In this document: positions 8,865-17,918 of the stretch, in pieces
Position numbering within the stretch: position 1 is the stretch's first letter
How the letters are laid out: every line of letters starts with the position of its first letter
DNA from: Bacteroidota bacterium
Lineage (GTDB): Bacteria; Bacteroidota; Bacteroidia; Chitinophagales; Chitinophagaceae
Reading direction: 5' to 3'
DNA: 61,670 nt
Assembly: GCA_013288945.1 (NCBI GenBank)
Contig: JABDAZ010000014.1
Location: forward strand, 1 to 61,670
The notes under the pieces: generated by a model
What the model was told of the DNA's origin: nothing
The model's database searches: none
The model's input: only the letters and a program-made list of their open reading frames with translations
Program-made: the position numbers and the translations under genes

Positions 8865-9581
8865 ATGAAAATTGCATTGATTGGTTATGGCAAAATGGGC
8901 AAAGCCATTGAAGAAATTGCATTGCAAAGAGGTCATACAATTGTATTAAAAATTGATTTGAACAATACAGATGAGTTTAATAATGATAATCTTTCGCGTG
9001 CAGATGCAGCGATTGAATTTAGCGGGCCGCATAGTGCGTTTGATAATATAATGAAATGCCTGCAAGCCGGAACGCCCGTTGTCAGCGGTTCTACAGGATG
9101 GCTTGATAGAATTGACGAAGTAAAAAACTATTGTATTAATAACAATGGCGCATTTTTATATTCAAGTAATTATAGTATTGGCGTAAATATTTTTTTTGAA
9201 GTAAATAAAAAACTGGCTGCATTAATGAGCAGCCATGATGAATATAATATTTCAGTTACAGAAATTCATCACACGCAAAAAAAAGATGCGCCAAGCGGAA
9301 CTGCCATTACATTGGCTGAAGAAATTATAGAAAATAATCCATTAAAAAAAAGTTGGATTAATGAAAAAACAAACGACAAATCGAAACTTGAAATTATAAG
9401 TGAACGAATAGATCCTGCACCGGGAACGCATAAAATAAAATACAGTTCAGCAATCGATGATATTGAAATAATCCACACAGCGCACTCCAGGCAAGGCTTT
9501 GCGACAGGCGCTGTACTTGCTGCAGAATTTATACATCACAAAAAAGGTGTGTTTGGAATGAATGATGTTTTGGGTTTTTAA
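8865..9581 (+). CDS. dapB: 4-hydroxy-tetrahydrodipicolinate reductase DapB
   Basis: Reduces hydroxy-tetrahydrodipicolinate to tetrahydrodipicolinate in the lysine and meso-diaminopimelate pathway. The Rossmann nucleotide-binding motif is GYGKMGKAIEE (residues 6-16). The catalytic block is EIHHTQKKDAPSGTA (about 131-145), with the His and Lys that act in hydride and proton transfer, and HSRQGFATGAV near 208. At 238 residues it is the short form usual in Bacteroidota. It comes 59 bases after the DUF5683 gene. Confidence 0.97.
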   Translation: MKIALIGYGKMGKAIEEIALQRGHTIVLKIDLNNTDEFNNDNLSRADAAIEFSGPHSAFDNIMKCLQAGTPVVSGSTGWLDRIDEVKNYCINNNGAFLYSSNYSIGVNIFFEVNKKLAALMSSHDEYNISVTEIHHTQKKDAPSGTAITLAEEIIENNPLKKSWINEKTNDKSKLEIISERIDPAPGTHKIKYSSAIDDIEIIHTAHSRQGFATGAVLAAEFIHHKKGVFGMNDVLGF

Positions 9582-9646
9582 CTTTAATAATAATCAGTTG
9601 TTATAATTACAGATAAAAAATTTAATTTGTAAAAAAAAGGAATTTA

Positions 9647-10081
9647 ATGCTTTCTAAAAAAACGCAATATGCTTTCCAGGCATTAATGTACCTCGCTCAA
9701 AAGAAAAATAATGAGCCTGTATTAATCGCTGAAATTTCTAAAAAGAAAAAAATACCACTCAAGTTTTTAGAAAATATTTTACTCGAATTAAAAAAAGCAG
9801 AAATCCTTGACAGCAAAAAGGGAAAAGGCGGCGGATATTTTTTTGCAAAAAACCCGAAAGACGTACAACTCGCTACTGTTATGCGTTTGCTCGATGGGCC
9901 GATTTCATTATTATCGTGCGTGAGTTTATACTTTTATGAAAAATGCAATAACTGCGATGAAAGAGGTTGCGGTTTACATTTAATAATGGAGCAGGTTCGT
10001 GATGCAAATTTGAAAATTTTAGAAAAGAAAACGATAGCTGATATTGCGACGAAACAAAATCATATTGTGAAAAGCGTGTAA
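9647..10081 (+). CDS. Rrf2-family transcriptional regulator with a cysteine cluster
   Basis: Winged-helix repressor of the IscR/Rrf2 type. The N-terminal HTH (MLSKKTQYAFQALMYLA onward) and the wing segment KKGKGGGYFFAK fit the family. A Cys cluster lies at about residues 94, 102, 105 and 110 (LLSC, EKCNNCDERGCGLH), more closely packed than IscR's C92-x5-C98-x5-C104 but consistent with an iron-sulfur or redox sensor. Genes of this type in Bacteroidota often control cysteine or sulfur metabolism, but no such gene is adjacent. It is monocistronic, 65 bases after dapB. Confidence 0.88.
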   Translation: MLSKKTQYAFQALMYLAQKKNNEPVLIAEISKKKKIPLKFLENILLELKKAEILDSKKGKGGGYFFAKNPKDVQLATVMRLLDGPISLLSCVSLYFYEKCNNCDERGCGLHLIMEQVRDANLKILEKKTIADIATKQNHIVKSV

Positions 10082-10088
10082 GGTTTTT

Positions 10089-10151
10089 GATTTGGGATTT
10101 ATTTTTTTTGATTCGAGATGCGTGATACGTGATTTTAGATTGATGATTTTT
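10089..10151 (+). repeat. Heptad repeat tract (GATnnnn type)
   Basis: Nine consecutive 7-nt units, eight of them beginning GAT (GATTTGG, GATTTAT, GATTCGA, GATGCGT, GATACGT and so on). A weaker tract of opposite polarity (TTAAATC / TTACATC type) lies at about 10262-10310. Together they fill most of the 312-base gap before the PfkB kinase gene. Confidence 0.6.
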
Positions 10152-10329
10152 TTTCGTTTTTTATTTGATGTTGATATTAAGAATGTAAATTTTTGATTTG
10201 GAAATTGTTGATATTGTTTTACATTTTTCACATTAATAAATCTGGTTTTATTTTGTGATTAATTCATTTACATCTTAAATTTTAAATCCAATATTTACAT
10301 TTCTTCCCTCGCTCAATGAAGAACTAAAT

Positions 10330-10381
10330 GTACAAGAGTGCGACGCAACGGGCGCTTAATTATTAATCAAATGTTTAGTAC
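10330..10381 (-). repeat. 52-bp dispersed intergenic element, copy 2
   Basis: Reverse-orientation copy, exactly 52 bases between its GTAC ends. The core GCGTCGCACTCTTGTAC is read on the minus strand, and the T tract that precedes other copies is here at 10382-10389. It ends 13 bases before the ATG of the PfkB kinase and therefore lies in that gene's leader or promoter. Confidence 0.8.
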
Positions 10382-10393
10382 AAAAAAAATTTC

Positions 10394-11347
10394 ATGAAAA
10401 AAATATTGTGCATCGGCGAAGCTTTGATTGATATGATTTGTACTGACAAAGGCAAATCGTTAATGCAGGGACAAAATTTTTTGAAGAAACCCGGCGGCGC
10501 GCCAACCAATGTGGCTGCGGCTATTGCGGCGCTTGGCGGAAATGTGGAACTTGCTGCAAAAGTTGGAAATGATCCATTTGGCAAACAATTGATTAATGTG
10601 ATGCACGATTTTGGCGTGCGTACAAAATGGATGTTGCAGGATAATAATAGTTTTACAACGTTTGCTTTTGTGTCGTTAATGGAAGATGGTGAACGCGATT
10701 TTGTTTTTAACCGCGGCGCTGATGGCGAACTTACGCGCCATGAAATTGAAGCAATCGATTTGGATGAATTTTCGATTATACATTTTGGATCTGCAACTGC
10801 ATTTTTGCAAGGGCCTTTGCAAATTGCTTATGAAAGTTTATTGCAACGCGCTTTGCAAAAAAATATTTTTATAAGTTTTGATCCCAACTATCGCCATTTA
10901 TTATTTAAAAATAATACGCAAACATTTATTGATCAATCGTGGAATTTTTTACAGAGCTGTAATTTTTTTAAAGTTAGTGATGAAGAAGCAATGCTTATAA
11001 CCGGTTCTGCAACTTTAAAAGATTCGACGGAAATATTGCTTAAAAAAACAAAAGGCATTTTTGCAATTACACTGGGCAAAGAAGGAACCTTGCTTGGCAT
11101 GCAAAATAAAACATTAATAATAGAAAGTATCCATGTGAAGCCAGTTGATACAACCGGCGCTGGTGACGCGTTTGTGGGCGCAGTGCTTTACCAGTTAAGC
11201 AATATGAATAATGAAGACATTAATAATTTGCCGGAAAAAAAATGGAAGCAAATTATTTACAATGCAAATAAAGCTGGCGCAAGAACTTGTGAATACCTCG
11301 GCGCGATGGAAGCATTCAAACATTTAAGCAATGATATTTTTAAATAG
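10394..11347 (+). CDS. PfkB-family carbohydrate kinase (fructokinase-like)
   Basis: Ribokinase-fold sugar kinase. The N-terminal sugar-binding signature includes GEALIDMI and KKPGGAPTNVAAAIAALGG (residues about 7-53). The C-terminal signature DTTGAGDAFVGAVLYQL (about 254-270) carries the catalytic aspartate in GAGDAF. The PGGAPTNVA form and the 317-residue length are those of fructokinases, but the sugar cannot be proved from sequence. It is cytosolic. Convergent with rlpA, with only 3 bases between the stops. Confidence 0.9.
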   Translation: MKKILCIGEALIDMICTDKGKSLMQGQNFLKKPGGAPTNVAAAIAALGGNVELAAKVGNDPFGKQLINVMHDFGVRTKWMLQDNNSFTTFAFVSLMEDGERDFVFNRGADGELTRHEIEAIDLDEFSIIHFGSATAFLQGPLQIAYESLLQRALQKNIFISFDPNYRHLLFKNNTQTFIDQSWNFLQSCNFFKVSDEEAMLITGSATLKDSTEILLKKTKGIFAITLGKEGTLLGMQNKTLIIESIHVKPVDTTGAGDAFVGAVLYQLSNMNNEDINNLPEKKWKQIIYNANKAGARTCEYLGAMEAFKHLSNDIFK

Positions 11348-11350
11348 AAA

Positions 11351-11803
11351 TTATTTATTAATAGCTGTGGATCTTTCTGAAATGTGTTTGTGCTTTCCAA
11401 TCATTTCAACTTTTACATGCGTTAATCCATAACCGGTATAACCAAGTAAGTGCGCAGATGCTTTGCTGAGATCAATAACGCGCTTGTTGCGTTTGTGCAT
11501 CCTGTCTGTAATTTTTACAACTACCGATTTTTTATTATGAAGGTTTGTTACTTTAACCCACGCGTTTAATGGCAATGTATTACTTGCCGCAGTAAGATTT
11601 TTTTGATTAAAAATTTCCCCGTTTGCAGTTTTTCTGCCATTGAATTTGTTTGCATAAAAACTGGCAATTCCATATTGAACTTTTACCGGTTTTTTGCTGC
11701 GCGTTATCGGCGCTTCAACGTGCGAAGCGTATTTGGCCTGTGCAAATAAATTATTTGCCAATAACATACTGGCAAACAAAACAATCGTAAGTTGTTTAAT
11801 CAT
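11351..11803 (-). CDS. RlpA-like double-psi beta-barrel protein (septal-ring transglycosylase family)
   Basis: Exported protein of the RlpA family, whose active members cleave peptidoglycan strands lacking stem peptides. The ATG at 11803 is chosen because it gives a good signal peptide (MIKQLTIVLFASMLL, cleavage at NLFAQ). It also starts two bases past the stop of the upstream L,D-transpeptidase gene. A longer frame to 11872 would add a charged extension inside that gene. The barrel domain shows YGIASFYANKFNGRKTANGE, TAASNTLPLNAWVKVTN and VKITDRMHKRNKRVIDLS. No SPOR domain is present. Coupled translation with the upstream gene is likely. Confidence 0.88.
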   Translation of the reverse strand: MIKQLTIVLFASMLLANNLFAQAKYASHVEAPITRSKKPVKVQYGIASFYANKFNGRKTANGEIFNQKNLTAASNTLPLNAWVKVTNLHNKKSVVVKITDRMHKRNKRVIDLSKASAHLLGYTGYGLTHVKVEMIGKHKHISERSTAINK

Positions 11804-11804
11804 A

Positions 11805-13484
11805 CTATTCATTAACGGTTTTAGCCGCAAAATATTTCTCACGAAGAAATTTGTCTTCGCCATAAATATCATCGTAAAACACTACATGGCCATCTTTTCC
11901 GGCACATGTAAAGTAGCGTATAAAAATAGGAACACGCTTAAACCCGCTCACAGTATGCTTTTCCTGGCGTTTAATCCACGCGCGCAACGTATCTGGTTTG
12001 TATTTTACGGAATCATTGCGCACTAAAAAATCAGACATTTTTTCCCATTCTTTTACGCGCACACAACCATGGCTTAATGCACGGAATGATTTGCCAAACA
12101 TCCAACGCACGTTTGTATCGTGCAAATAAACACTGTATTTATTTCTGAAATTAAATTTAATAACACCCAACGAATTGTTGTCGCCTTCCTGTTGTTTTAA
12201 CTGATAAGGAAAATGATTTTTATTTAATTTTTTCCATTTCACTTTTGATGGATCTACAACGTCATCATTATTATCAACAACAATTAAATTTTCTTTTTTT
12301 AAATAATCAATATTCTGCTGAATCTTCGGAAGCATTTCTTTAAAAATAATGCTTGAAGGAACTGTCCATTGCGGCAGTGTAATAAAATTAGTAATGTCGC
12401 TCGTTAATAATGGCGTGCGCGTTTTTGGTGCGCCAACAATTATTTTAGATTCCAACGCCACGGTATCATTATCCATTACCTGCAAAAAAAACGATGGAAG
12501 ATTTACCCACACATAAGTATGCGGCAAAGTATCCGGTAAAAGTTTATAACGATCAAGCGTAATGGCAATGCGTTTAAATTTTTCCCAATCGGTATTGTCT
12601 AATTTATCTATTAATGGTTCAGATGTAACACCTGTTACTTTAAAATTTTTTTCTTTCTGGTATTTTTTTATAACAGTGATAAATTCCGTTGTGTCCATAT
12701 CAGTTGAATCATTTTTGATTAAACCGATTTCAAAAAAACGTTTTTGCAGTTGTTTAAAAAAAGCAACTGAATCTTTATACGGATAAATTAAATAAGTAAA
12801 TGGTTTAAATTTTGCTTTTGCCAAAAAATCTTTGGCATATAATTTCAATGAATCATAACCGGCATATTTCGGTTCAAGCAAATGCAAAGTGGAATCAATA
12901 TTTTTTATTTCGAATGCGCTCGTAATATTTTGTATAAAAAAACTGTCGGTTAATACAGTGTCTTTTCTTAACGTAACACTATCATAATTCAAACGCCCTT
13001 GTTTCAAATCTTTTACCAAAGAAAAAAAAGCATCTGTAAAAAGAATATCTGCACGCGTCCATAAAATCGCATTCTTTCGCGCGAAACTGTCTGCCATGGC
13101 GCGTTGTATAAATGCCAATGAATTGTAATGATAATCCTGCGGAAACAATCCGTATTCATTTGCATCTTTTATAAAACGAAATAATGAATCGCCAAGCGGC
13201 GACCATTTGCCACTATCGCTCCAAATGGTTTGATAATTTTTTGATTCATAAAAACTATTATCAAGCCGCACATAATTTAAATGAACAGAATCATTAATAC
13301 TGCCTTTATTTTTATCTGCATAATCCAGTATTTTTTTCAGGTCATCGCTCACACGTTCCTGCAATTTTTCTGGCTTTGCAACAACATCTTTTTCTGCAGG
13401 TTTTTTATTTTCATCATTACACGCAACAACAGCAACAGATAAAATAAAAAATAAAATCCCGGTAATTTTTTTTCGATAATTCAT
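11805..13484 (-). CDS. L,D-transpeptidase, lipoprotein (YcbB/LdtD-like)
   Basis: Cross-links peptidoglycan by 3-3 bonds. The N terminus is a lipoprotein signal (FILSVAVVACND, lipobox Cys near residue 22). A scaffold domain covers about 60-250, a peptidoglycan-binding-like segment follows (FFEIGLIKNDSTDM.. VIKKYQKEKNFKVTG), then the YkuD catalytic domain from about 320. The catalytic motif is SFRALSHGCVRVKEW with Cys in HGCVRV. The 559-residue length fits the large YcbB type. It is followed immediately by the RlpA gene and is divergent, by 79 bases, from a D-Ala-D-Ala dipeptidase gene, making a compact cell-wall group. Confidence 0.93.
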   Translation of the reverse strand: MNYRKKITGILFFILSVAVVACNDENKKPAEKDVVAKPEKLQERVSDDLKKILDYADKNKGSINDSVHLNYVRLDNSFYESKNYQTIWSDSGKWSPLGDSLFRFIKDANEYGLFPQDYHYNSLAFIQRAMADSFARKNAILWTRADILFTDAFFSLVKDLKQGRLNYDSVTLRKDTVLTDSFFIQNITSAFEIKNIDSTLHLLEPKYAGYDSLKLYAKDFLAKAKFKPFTYLIYPYKDSVAFFKQLQKRFFEIGLIKNDSTDMDTTEFITVIKKYQKEKNFKVTGVTSEPLIDKLDNTDWEKFKRIAITLDRYKLLPDTLPHTYVWVNLPSFFLQVMDNDTVALESKIIVGAPKTRTPLLTSDITNFITLPQWTVPSSIIFKEMLPKIQQNIDYLKKENLIVVDNNDDVVDPSKVKWKKLNKNHFPYQLKQQEGDNNSLGVIKFNFRNKYSVYLHDTNVRWMFGKSFRALSHGCVRVKEWEKMSDFLVRNDSVKYKPDTLRAWIKRQEKHTVSGFKRVPIFIRYFTCAGKDGHVVFYDDIYGEDKFLREKYFAAKTVNE

Positions 13485-13563
13485 TTAAAAGATGTCAGGT
13501 TATTCAATACAAATGCAGTAATTTTCTTACAGCTCTGTTTTATTAATCAACTAAAATTTATTA

Positions 13564-14298
13564 ATGGCTTACAATATAATACAACGCCTTTATATATCAT
13601 TAACGTGCGCATTAATTTTTTCCATGTGCTTTAATGCAACCGTTGCACAAACAGCACGCAAAGATAGCAATAACCTGAAAGTTATTGCCAGCATTGATTT
13701 GTATGCACAAACTAGTACAAATGACAGCAACATGCAAATGATAAGCCTGCAAAAAATAATTCCTGACATCGTGCTCGATTTGCGTTATGCAACAACAAAT
13801 AATTTTATGAAACGCATTATGTACAAGGAAATTCCGACCTATACTTTTTTAAGATTGCCTGCTGCAAAAGCATTAATAAATGTGCAGCATGAACTACACA
13901 AAATGGGTTATGGCTTAAAAATTTTTGATGCTTACCGTCCGTATTTTGTTACAGAAAAATTTTGGGAACTCGTCCATGATGATCGCTATGTTGCTGATCC
14001 AAAAAAAGGAAGCGGACATAATCGCGGCATTGCAGTAGACTTAACGATTATTAATCTCGCCACAAAACAGGAATTAAAAATGCCAACCGGCTTCGACAAT
14101 TTTACAGATTCAGCGCATCATGATTTTATTAATCTCTCCGAAGAAGTATTAATGAACAGGAAATTATTAAAACAAATGATGGAAAAATTTGGCTTCATCG
14201 CATTTGCAACCGAATGGTGGCATTACAGTTTGCCAAACCCTGAAAAATATGATGTGCTTGATTTAAGTTTTTCGCAATTGAAAAAAGTAAGTAATTGA
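13564..14298 (+). CDS. D-alanyl-D-alanine dipeptidase (VanX/DdpX family, M15D)
   Basis: Zinc dipeptidase that splits D-Ala-D-Ala. The signal peptide (residues 1-28, ending ATVAQ) puts it in the periplasm or envelope. Family blocks: VLDLRYATTNNFM near 76, DAYRPYF, the zinc motif SGHNRGIAVDLTI (S-x-H-x-x-G-x-A-x-D) near 150-162, and ATEWWHYSL with the catalytic Glu and third zinc His near 217. In non-resistant bacteria such enzymes salvage D-Ala from wall turnover, and the wall-enzyme neighbours support that. There is no vanHA or VanS/R partner, so glycopeptide resistance is not implied. Confidence 0.93.
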   Translation: MAYNIIQRLYISLTCALIFSMCFNATVAQTARKDSNNLKVIASIDLYAQTSTNDSNMQMISLQKIIPDIVLDLRYATTNNFMKRIMYKEIPTYTFLRLPAAKALINVQHELHKMGYGLKIFDAYRPYFVTEKFWELVHDDRYVADPKKGSGHNRGIAVDLTIINLATKQELKMPTGFDNFTDSAHHDFINLSEEVLMNRKLLKQMMEKFGFIAFATEWWHYSLPNPEKYDVLDLSFSQLKKVSN

Positions 14299-14310
14299 TT
14301 TTTATTTTTT

Positions 14311-14362
14311 GTAGCGATCATTTGTATTTCAATTCAGCATTTGTTGCGTCGCACACTTGTAC
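14311..14362 (+). repeat. 52-bp dispersed intergenic element, copy 3
   Basis: Exactly 52 bases from GTAGCGATCATTTG to CTTGTAC, after a T6 tract as in copy 1. The core variant is GCGTCGCACACTTGTAC (A for T at one place), shared with copy 6. It lies between convergent genes. Confidence 0.8.
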
Positions 14363-14391
14363 AGTTGCAGCAATATTCAGCAAAAAAATTA

Positions 14392-15141
14392 TTAACCCTC
14401 TTTTAATATTGAATCATTTTTTAAGGACGACATTTTCTCAAACATTTCTTTATTACGTTGCCTGTTAAAAATCTGTGGAATTAATAGTAAAGCGGTTCCA
14501 AAAATATAAAAGGCATACGAAAGTCTTTTAGTTACTAAAAGAATTATTAATGCCAAAATCATCAATACAACTTCAAACCAAATCAAATAATATCCCCTGT
14601 TAGTTGCTAAGAAGTTTTGCTTGGGCAATATCTTTCCATTTTCTTTTTCTTTATTAAACTCACTTACAAAAGAATAAAAATTCGACAAAACACTATTTTC
14701 TGAAATTGCCTGCTCATAGGTTTTATTATCCTTAAAAATAAATGTTTGTTTTTTTTTATTCTTTAAATATAACGTAATACAAGTATTTAGTTTAGTATCG
14801 AAATAGAATCTGTAAGCAATCATATCTTGCCATAAAAAAAAATATTCCCAGTATAGATTGTTTGAATCTTTCTCGTATAATTTAATTCCAATACCATTTG
14901 CATTGTAATTAATTATTGCATTTTTAAGCAATGTTGGTTTCAATATTATTAATACCACTAAAAACAAAATTATAGTCCCAAAACATATCATCAAAGCCAA
15001 TTGATTAGATCCGATATTCTTGCATGCCCAAATTATAAATGTTATAAATATTCCAAATCCGGCAATCATTAATATTGCCATTAAAGTTGGATCTTTATAA
15101 TATTCCGTATGATATTCTATTTGATTATCAGAATCGCTCAT
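14392..15141 (-). CDS. Membrane protein of unknown function
   Basis: Not recognised. A 249-residue protein with two hydrophobic segments near residues 18-35 and 42-62, a soluble central region of about 110 residues with alternating beta-like pattern (KNKKKQTFIFKDNKTYEQA), and two more hydrophobic segments near 184-220. This layout resembles the STM3941/PH-like membrane proteins, in which a pleckstrin-like domain lies between helix pairs. Codon use (AT-rich, few GC-ending codons) is poorer in GC than its neighbours. It is downstream of the DUF952 gene by 19 bases on the same strand. Confidence 0.7.
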   Translation of the reverse strand: MSDSDNQIEYHTEYYKDPTLMAILMIAGFGIFITFIIWACKNIGSNQLALMICFGTIILFLVVLIILKPTLLKNAIINYNANGIGIKLYEKDSNNLYWEYFFLWQDMIAYRFYFDTKLNTCITLYLKNKKKQTFIFKDNKTYEQAISENSVLSNFYSFVSEFNKEKENGKILPKQNFLATNRGYYLIWFEVVLMILALIILLVTKRLSYAFYIFGTALLLIPQIFNRQRNKEMFEKMSSLKNDSILKEG

Positions 15142-15160
15142 CTCAATTACTATTGAATTT

Positions 15161-15460
15161 TTAAATCTCTACAACATCTTCAACAGCATCCAGATTAATC
15201 GGCCCATAAATATGCGGGAAAGTATCTTCAATAGAAGGCGACCAGTCGAAGTATAATGGGCTTGTGAGTTTATCTGTTTCGATAACCAATTTTATTAAAT
15301 CAGTTTTGTTTTTAAAATAACGATCAAGCACGCCGGTAATTTGCCTTTCTTCACTGCAATGAATAAAACCTTCTTCCGGTAAGGAAGCAGATTCATACTT
15401 GCCTTTCACTTGTGCATTCGCCCATTCCGGCTTTGTAGTTATGTGATAAATAATTGCCAT
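15161..15460 (-). CDS. DUF952 family protein
   Basis: Small cytosolic protein of the DUF952 family; function unknown. Family features are present in order: IYHITTKPEWANAQ at the start, GKYESASLPEEGFIHCSEE in the middle, and FPHIYGPINLDAVEDV near the C terminus. The 99-residue length is about the family norm. It is probably co-transcribed with the membrane protein downstream. Confidence 0.88.
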   Translation of the reverse strand: MAIIYHITTKPEWANAQVKGKYESASLPEEGFIHCSEERQITGVLDRYFKNKTDLIKLVIETDKLTSPLYFDWSPSIEDTFPHIYGPINLDAVEDVVEI

Positions 15461-15495
15461 TGTTATTATAAACGTTGTATTAATAAAGCTATTGC

Positions 15496-15577
15496 GTTGG
15501 CCGTTCTTCGATAATTGATGGACGTTGTTCGATTTAAGTTTTGCAAATAATAGTTAGTCGCTCATCGGCCAACTACC
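15496..15577. repeat. Inverted heptad arms downstream of aroC
   Basis: Left arm 15496-15544 has seven units in strict 7-nt register (GTTGGCC, GTTCTTC, GATAATT, GATGGAC, GTTGTTC and others). Right arm, about 15557-15577, is of opposite polarity (ATCGGCC, AACTACC). The 10-mer GTTGGCCGTT is identical to those at 6200 and 59411. It fills the gap between the DUF952 and aroC genes. Confidence 0.55.
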
Positions 15578-15591
15578 GTTGGTCGCCACTT

Positions 15592-16584
15592 TTACAACAT
15601 GCGATTAATCCTCCCTTCCAACATCATCAAATCCGCCAAAACCACGGCTGTAACGGCTTCCAGCACAACAGGCACGCGCAGCGCAATGCATAAATCATGT
15701 CTTCCTTTTACCGAAAAAGATTCTGTTTCACCAGTTTCCATATTCAATGTATGCTGCTCTTTCGGTGTTGACGAAGTTGGTTTAATCGCAATGCGAAAAA
15801 CAAGTTCGTTGCCATTTGTAATGCCGCCCACTACCCCACCTGCATGATTGGTTTTTGTTTTTCCATCCATGTTTTCAATCGCATCATTATGATCAACGCC
15901 AAACATTTTTGCAGCGGCAAAGCCTGTTCCAAACTCCACACCACGCACCGCAGGAATTGCAAAAACGGCATGCGCCAAAACAGATTCAACAGAATCAAAA
16001 AACGGTTCACCCAAACCAATTGGCAAACCATTTACTTTACATTCAACAATTCCGCCAACAGAATCTTTTGCATCAATGGCTTTTTGCAAACCTTTTTCAG
16101 GATTTGTTTCACCACCAATTTCAGTAATGGTTGCAACTACTTTTATTTCATTCAATAATTTTTTTGCAATAACACCGGCAGCAACAAGCGCCACAGTCAG
16201 CCTTCCGCTGAAATGCCCGCCGCCACGATAATCTTCATAGCCGCCAAATTTTTTATGCGCAACAAAATCTGCGTGCCCGGGACGTGGAACAGCGCGTTGT
16301 TTTTCATAATCCGTTGAGCGCGTATTTTTATTTTCGAATAAAATAGTAATTGGTGCGCCAGTTGTTTTATTATTAAAAACACCACTTTTAAAAATTGGCA
16401 AATCATCTTCTTTACGTGGCGTTGTACCTTTTTGCATGCCGCCTTTTCTTCTTTCAATATCTGTAAAAAAATCTTCGACAGACAAAGGCAAACCGGCAGG
16501 ACAACCATCGATATTAATACCAACACTTTCTCCATGAGATTCACCAAAAATATGTATGCGAAATATGCGCCCGAATGAATTCAA
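15592..16584 (-). CDS. aroC: Chorismate synthase
   Basis: Last step of the shikimate pathway: converts EPSP to chorismate using reduced FMN. Signatures: GRIFRIHIFGESHGESVGINIDG at the N terminus (in part GESHGESVG, residues 14-22), VPRPGHADF near 95, YRGGGHFSGR near 113 with the conserved Gly-rich flavin site, and NHAGGVVGGITNG near 245. At 330 residues it is the compact type, 20-40 residues shorter than the E. coli enzyme, with the deletion spread over surface loops rather than an end. Last gene of the aroB-aroA-aroC run, 6 bases after aroA. Confidence 0.97.
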   Translation of the reverse strand: MNSFGRIFRIHIFGESHGESVGINIDGCPAGLPLSVEDFFTDIERRKGGMQKGTTPRKEDDLPIFKSGVFNNKTTGAPITILFENKNTRSTDYEKQRAVPRPGHADFVAHKKFGGYEDYRGGGHFSGRLTVALVAAGVIAKKLLNEIKVVATITEIGGETNPEKGLQKAIDAKDSVGGIVECKVNGLPIGLGEPFFDSVESVLAHAVFAIPAVRGVEFGTGFAAAKMFGVDHNDAIENMDGKTKTNHAGGVVGGITNGNELVFRIAIKPTSSTPKEQHTLNMETGETESFSVKGRHDLCIALRVPVVLEAVTAVVLADLMMLEGRINRML

Positions 16585-16590
16585 AATAAA

Positions 16591-17904
16591 TTAATTAATA
16601 AGTTGATTGTTTAAAGATACCAAAGCCCCCAATGATTTTATGTGATCAAAAAAATCCGGGTACGATTTATTAATCGCCTGCGCTTCATCAATTACCGTTT
16701 CGGCATTTGCCTGTAATGCAGCAACGGCGCATGCCATAGCGATTCTATGGTCGTGGCGCGAATGAACTTCTGCACCATGAATATTTTTATTGCCATTAAT
16801 AAACATCAGATCATCATCCAGTTTTATTTCAATACCCATCTTTGCAAATTCATCCTGCAATGTTATTGCACGATCACTTTCTTTGTGTGCCAAACGATTA
16901 ACACCTTTAATAGTTGTAGTTCCATTGCAATATGAAGCAAGCGCAACCAGTGGCGGAAATAAATCCGGGCAATCCGTTGCATCAAAATGAAATGCATTTA
17001 ATGATGAAGTGCCAATTTCTATATGATCATTTTCTATTAATAATTTTGCACCACAATCTTTTAATGCTTCAATAATTTTTTTATCTGCCTGTGTCGAATT
17101 TATGTCCAACCCTTTCACTTTAATATTTCCTGCAACTGCGCCAGCAACCAATAGAAATGCGCCGCCGCTCCAATCTCCTTCAACAGTATAATTGATCATT
17201 GCGCTTTCAGCTTTAAGCTTTACTCTTTCTGCAAAATAAAATTCTTCGTAATTTTTATTCTCCACTTTCCATCCAAAATGATCCATCACTTGTAAAGTGA
17301 GATCGATGTATGGTTTACTTTTTAAATTGTTTACTTTAATGGAAACATTATTTGCGCCAGCGGCTGCATAAGCCATTAATAAACCCGTCAAAAATTGTGA
17401 ACTTAATGATCCATCAATTTCAATATCTTTTGGCCGCAGCGGGCCTTTGATTTGCAATGGTAATTTTCCATTGTTAGAAATTATTTCAACGCCAAGTTGC
17501 GGAAGCACCTCATCAAAAAAATCCATTGGGCGCGTTAATAAACTTCCACTTCCATTTATAGTTATTTGCTTTTCGCTTAATGCAATAATTGGCGTAAACA
17601 TTCTTATTCCCAAACCACTTTCACCACAATTAATTGTCAATGGTGAATGGTTACTGGCGAATGATGAATTTAAAAAAGATTTTGAACTGTCAATATTCAA
17701 TTGGCCATTAACGAATGACCATTCACAACCCAGCGATTTTAAAATTCCCAAAGCTGCTTTATCATCGTTTGAATGCCCGGGATTTTGTATAATTGTTTTG
17801 CCTTTTATTAATAATGCGGCTGCACATGCGCGCTGCATCGAGCTTTTAGAAGTTGGTGCTTGTATTGTTCCTTCTATTAATGACGGCTGAATGGTTACCT
17901 GCAT
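16591..17904 (-). CDS. aroA: 3-phosphoshikimate 1-carboxyvinyltransferase (EPSP synthase)
   Basis: Transfers the enolpyruvyl group of PEP to shikimate-3-phosphate. Visible features: SKSSMQRACAAALL near residue 19 (the S-K-S substrate-binding block), CGESGLGIRMF near 92-102 (the PEP-site loop corresponding to NAGTAMR in other enzymes), the second lobe with DCPDLFPPLVALA near 318, and the C-terminal RHDHRIAMACAVAAL near 390. The NAGT-type loop is replaced by CGESGLG, as in other Bacteroidota enzymes. It lies between aroB (14 bases) and aroC (6 bases) in one operon. Confidence 0.95.
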   Translation of the reverse strand: MQVTIQPSLIEGTIQAPTSKSSMQRACAAALLIKGKTIIQNPGHSNDDKAALGILKSLGCEWSFVNGQLNIDSSKSFLNSSFASNHSPLTINCGESGLGIRMFTPIIALSEKQITINGSGSLLTRPMDFFDEVLPQLGVEIISNNGKLPLQIKGPLRPKDIEIDGSLSSQFLTGLLMAYAAAGANNVSIKVNNLKSKPYIDLTLQVMDHFGWKVENKNYEEFYFAERVKLKAESAMINYTVEGDWSGGAFLLVAGAVAGNIKVKGLDINSTQADKKIIEALKDCGAKLLIENDHIEIGTSSLNAFHFDATDCPDLFPPLVALASYCNGTTTIKGVNRLAHKESDRAITLQDEFAKMGIEIKLDDDLMFINGNKNIHGAEVHSRHDHRIAMACAVAALQANAETVIDEAQAINKSYPDFFDHIKSLGALVSLNNQLIN

Positions 17905-17918
17905 GTTTCAAACTTTTC

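Noticed and set aside
13564..14298. Glycopeptide-resistance gene
   Set aside because: The VanX-type fold alone does not show resistance; there are no vanH/vanA or regulator genes and the neighbours point to wall turnover.
15844..16158. Frames antisense to chorismate synthase
   Set aside because: His/Gln/Asn-rich shadows of a conserved gene.
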